Shown here piece after piece: positions 62,517-64,000 of a stretch of 64,000 nt of DNA (the first letter of the stretch is position 1; each line of letters starts with the position of its first letter). This DNA comes from Rhodanobacter sp. L36 (lineage in GTDB: Bacteria > Pseudomonadota > Gammaproteobacteria > Xanthomonadales > Rhodanobacteraceae), in assembly GCF_009765755.1 (NCBI RefSeq), contig NZ_LMUV01000011.1, forward strand, positions 1,462,061 to 1,526,060. The letters run 5' to 3'. The notes beneath the pieces were generated by a model. The model had not been told where the DNA came from. It did no database searches and was given only the letters and a program-made list of their open reading frames with translations. A program made the translations under genes and the position numbers.

Positions 62517-63375
62517 GACCGCGCCGACCAACCACGTAACGCAATAGCAGGGAAGGCATCAACGCAATGATGATTCCCAACTTGTCACCGATCGAAATTC
62601 CGGATCGCAGCACGACCTTGATCAATGCGAATGGAAGTTTGAGCAATGGAAACATTCGCGTGAATCTTGTTCTGATGATGCCGGTTGAATCGGACGCGTA
62701 GCGTTTCAATTTATCGTCGTGATGCTTCTCCAAACGGAACTCCCTTCGCGACCAACACGATTTCGCCGCATGCAGGAAGCTGCCGCGCAGGGACAGATCA
62801 GCGAGAAACACAAGGTCGCCCCCGACGATGCCGGGCATGGGCGAGCATTCGCGCATTCGATGGGTTCGCATCACGCCCATGACGGGGTGCATGTTGCCCC
62901 AGAATATGGTGAAAAAACGCGCTGCTGCAGCCAGGTCGCGAGTATCGCTCCAGCCTGAAGCCATGGCGAGAGGTTCGCTATCCACGCCGATCCAGCGTGA
63001 ACTGGCAAACGCGAGACAAGCCCGCGCATCGTCTTCCAGCAGCGAGATACATTCAGACACGAGATTCGATGTCCAGAGGTCGTGCCCGGCAGCCCACATG
63101 AAATAAGCGCCGGATGCCATATCCAGCACGTGCCCGAAATTTGCGACGGCACCCCGATTGATTTCCGTGGTTTCAATGCGAATGCGCGTGTCTTCAAGAG
63201 CGTGGCGTTTGCAAATTTCCAGTGTGCGGTCCGTGGAGGCATTGTCGGCAATGATGATTTCCAGATTCGGGTAGTCCTGGCCGCGCAACGATGTCAGCGC
63301 AGAATCGATGAAGCGCTCCTCGTTGAAGACAGGAACACCGATAGTCATCAAGGGATAGGAATCGTCGGCTTTCAT
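62506..63375 (-). CDS. Family 2 glycosyltransferase
   Basis: 289 residues. GT2 fold: MTIGVPVFNEERFIDSALTS, EIIIADNASTDRTLEICKRH and AGHDLW in place of the DxD region. The C-terminus has hydrophobic segments (LKLPFALIKVV, LGIIIALMPSLLLRYVVG). Probably adds a sugar during O-antigen or exopolysaccharide synthesis. The ATG at 63375 (MKADDS) is preferred over 63384 because AGGA lies 7 bases upstream. Confidence 0.82.
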   Translation of the reverse strand: MKADDSYPLMTIGVPVFNEERFIDSALTSLRGQDYPNLEIIIADNASTDRTLEICKRHALEDTRIRIETTEINRGAVANFGHVLDMASGAYFMWAAGHDLWTSNLVSECISLLEDDARACLAFASSRWIGVDSEPLAMASGWSDTRDLAAAARFFTIFWGNMHPVMGVMRTHRMRECSPMPGIVGGDLVFLADLSLRGSFLHAAKSCWSRREFRLEKHHDDKLKRYASDSTGIIRTRFTRMFPLLKLPFALIKVVLRSGISIGDKLGIIIALMPSLLLRYVVGRRGHAE

Positions 63376-63474
63376 TTCTTGCATCCTGGGTCATTCACGC
63401 CGCTTCTGGGCAAAGAATGCCATGTTTGCAGCGATGTACTGATCGCTCGGTCACTGCACCGGCGGCGTATCGTT

Positions 63475-64000
63475 TCACTTCAATCCGGTAAGCACATTCA
63501 ATTCTGCTATCTGGGCGTCCAGACGTCCGCCGTAATTCAGTCGCTGTAGTTGTTGGACGACCTCTTGTGCTTCCCGCACACGCCCTTGCGCAACGAGCAT
63601 GCGTGCCAGTGTTATGCGGTACGCCGGTTCGTTTGTGGCGTTTTGTACCGCTGCGGCAGTCATGCGCTCGCCCAAGTCGTGGTCATGCAATACGTTCCAT
63701 GCGTAGTCACCGTACATGGACTGCAGACGCGCGCCGGGCGCAGAGTGCGACAATGCCGCGTTATAGGCATCGACCATGCGGGCCTTGGGCAATTCGCATT
63801 CCCCATCACGCGCGCATTGGGTCAGTGCTCCCAGGGAGCTTTCATCCTGCACTCCGGGTTTCCGCTGTCGCAACTTTCCGATCATGCTTTCCCACCATGC
63901 ATCTTTCAGTGGCAGATGCATGCGTGAGTTCATGAAAATCAGTGCCTGCTCCGGAAGAATCGACGAGTCGGGCAGCGCGGCGGATTTTTCCAGTGGTGCA
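63475..64000 (-). CDS. C-terminal part of a probable O-antigen polymerase/ligase-like protein
   Basis: The gene enters from the right edge; 174 residues are visible. LPEQALIF, then LKDAWWESMIGKLRQRKP, and the repeats ERMTAAAVQNATNEPAYRI and ARMLVAQGRVREAQEVVQQL suggest a TPR-like C-terminus of the Wzy_C/PglL type. The membrane part is out of the window. An ATG at 63933 could start a shorter protein, but the frame is open to the edge. The assignment as ligase or polymerase is tentative. Confidence 0.5.
   Translation of the reverse strand, partial: APLEKSAALPDSSILPEQALIFMNSRMHLPLKDAWWESMIGKLRQRKPGVQDESSLGALTQCARDGECELPKARMVDAYNAALSHSAPGARLQSMYGDYAWNVLHDHDLGERMTAAAVQNATNEPAYRITLARMLVAQGRVREAQEVVQQLQRLNYGGRLDAQIAELNVLTGLK

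Noticed and set aside
1..64000. Insertion sequence, prophage or toxin-antitoxin system
   Set aside because: No transposase, integrase, phage structural gene or TA pair is visible; the only mobile-type elements are the two REP-like hairpins.

Overview
The window is a gene-dense piece of a high-GC gammaproteobacterial chromosome with no rRNA, tRNA, phage, insertion sequence or CRISPR array that I can see. The gene neighbourhoods (gshB-tonB beside pilGHIJ-chpA; pilB-pilC-pilD-coaE; nudE-cysQ-mazG), the protein sequences and the frequent GTG/TTG starts point to the order Lysobacterales (Xanthomonadales), probably Rhodanobacteraceae (Dyella, Luteibacter or Rhodanobacter-like). This placement is inference from family knowledge, not from a search.

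Layout. 1-2.2 kb: yqgE end, tonB, gshB, all minus. 2.5-14.5 kb: one long plus-strand chemosensory operon for type IV pili, pilG-pilH-pilI-pilJ-chpA-chpB-chpC, with no cheR/pilK-like methyltransferase and with a CheB-like protein whose catalytic serine is replaced. 14.5-21.8 kb: rsmE, bioA, gspN, two inositol-monophosphatase-superfamily genes, nudE, mazG and a secreted GSGD-repeat protein. 21.8-26.8 kb: a REP-like hairpin, an anion permease, an ABC permease/ATPase pair and tesA, whose start overlaps that of the ATPase gene. 26.9-32.4 kb: a two-component system, a fused succinyl-CoA:3-ketoacid CoA transferase, and a BlaI/BlaR1-type regulator-protease pair with two visible operators. 32.4-36.3 kb: a TonB receptor, Asp-box propeller and thioredoxin-like operon. 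36.4-40.8 kb: a second REP-like hairpin, a RegB/RegA-type redox two-component pair, a POT peptide transporter and dgkA. 40.8-48.9 kb: a Sel1 protein, lemA-TPM operon, S9 peptidase, lgt, thyA, folA, mutT. 49-53.8 kb: coaE, pilD, pilC, pilB (the pilus motor and processing genes, without pilA between pilB and pilC). 54.2-64 kb: surface polysaccharide genes.

How the parts work together. The pilus assembly block (pilBCD) and the Chp signalling operon both serve type IV pilus function. lgt, thyA and folA form a membrane/nucleotide housekeeping group. The polysaccharide block is the most accessory part: rfbF and rfbG make CDP-4-keto-6-deoxyglucose, followed by an epimerase-like protein, a C-methyltransferase of the TylCIII type, a DegT aminotransferase with an intact PLP lysine, a GNAT acyltransferase and a CmcI-like methyltransferase. 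I read this as a route to a CDP-activated, 3-C-methyl-branched, 4-acylamino-6-deoxy sugar. The last three genes (55.1-57.9 kb) are clearly richer in A+T than the rest of the window, which suggests later acquisition.

Most of the window is ordinary. The points I would check first are the CDP-sugar locus, the adaptation-deficient Chp system, the TonB receptor/Asp-box/thioredoxin operon, and the BlaR1-like gene that is followed in frame by a second copy of its C-terminal domain.
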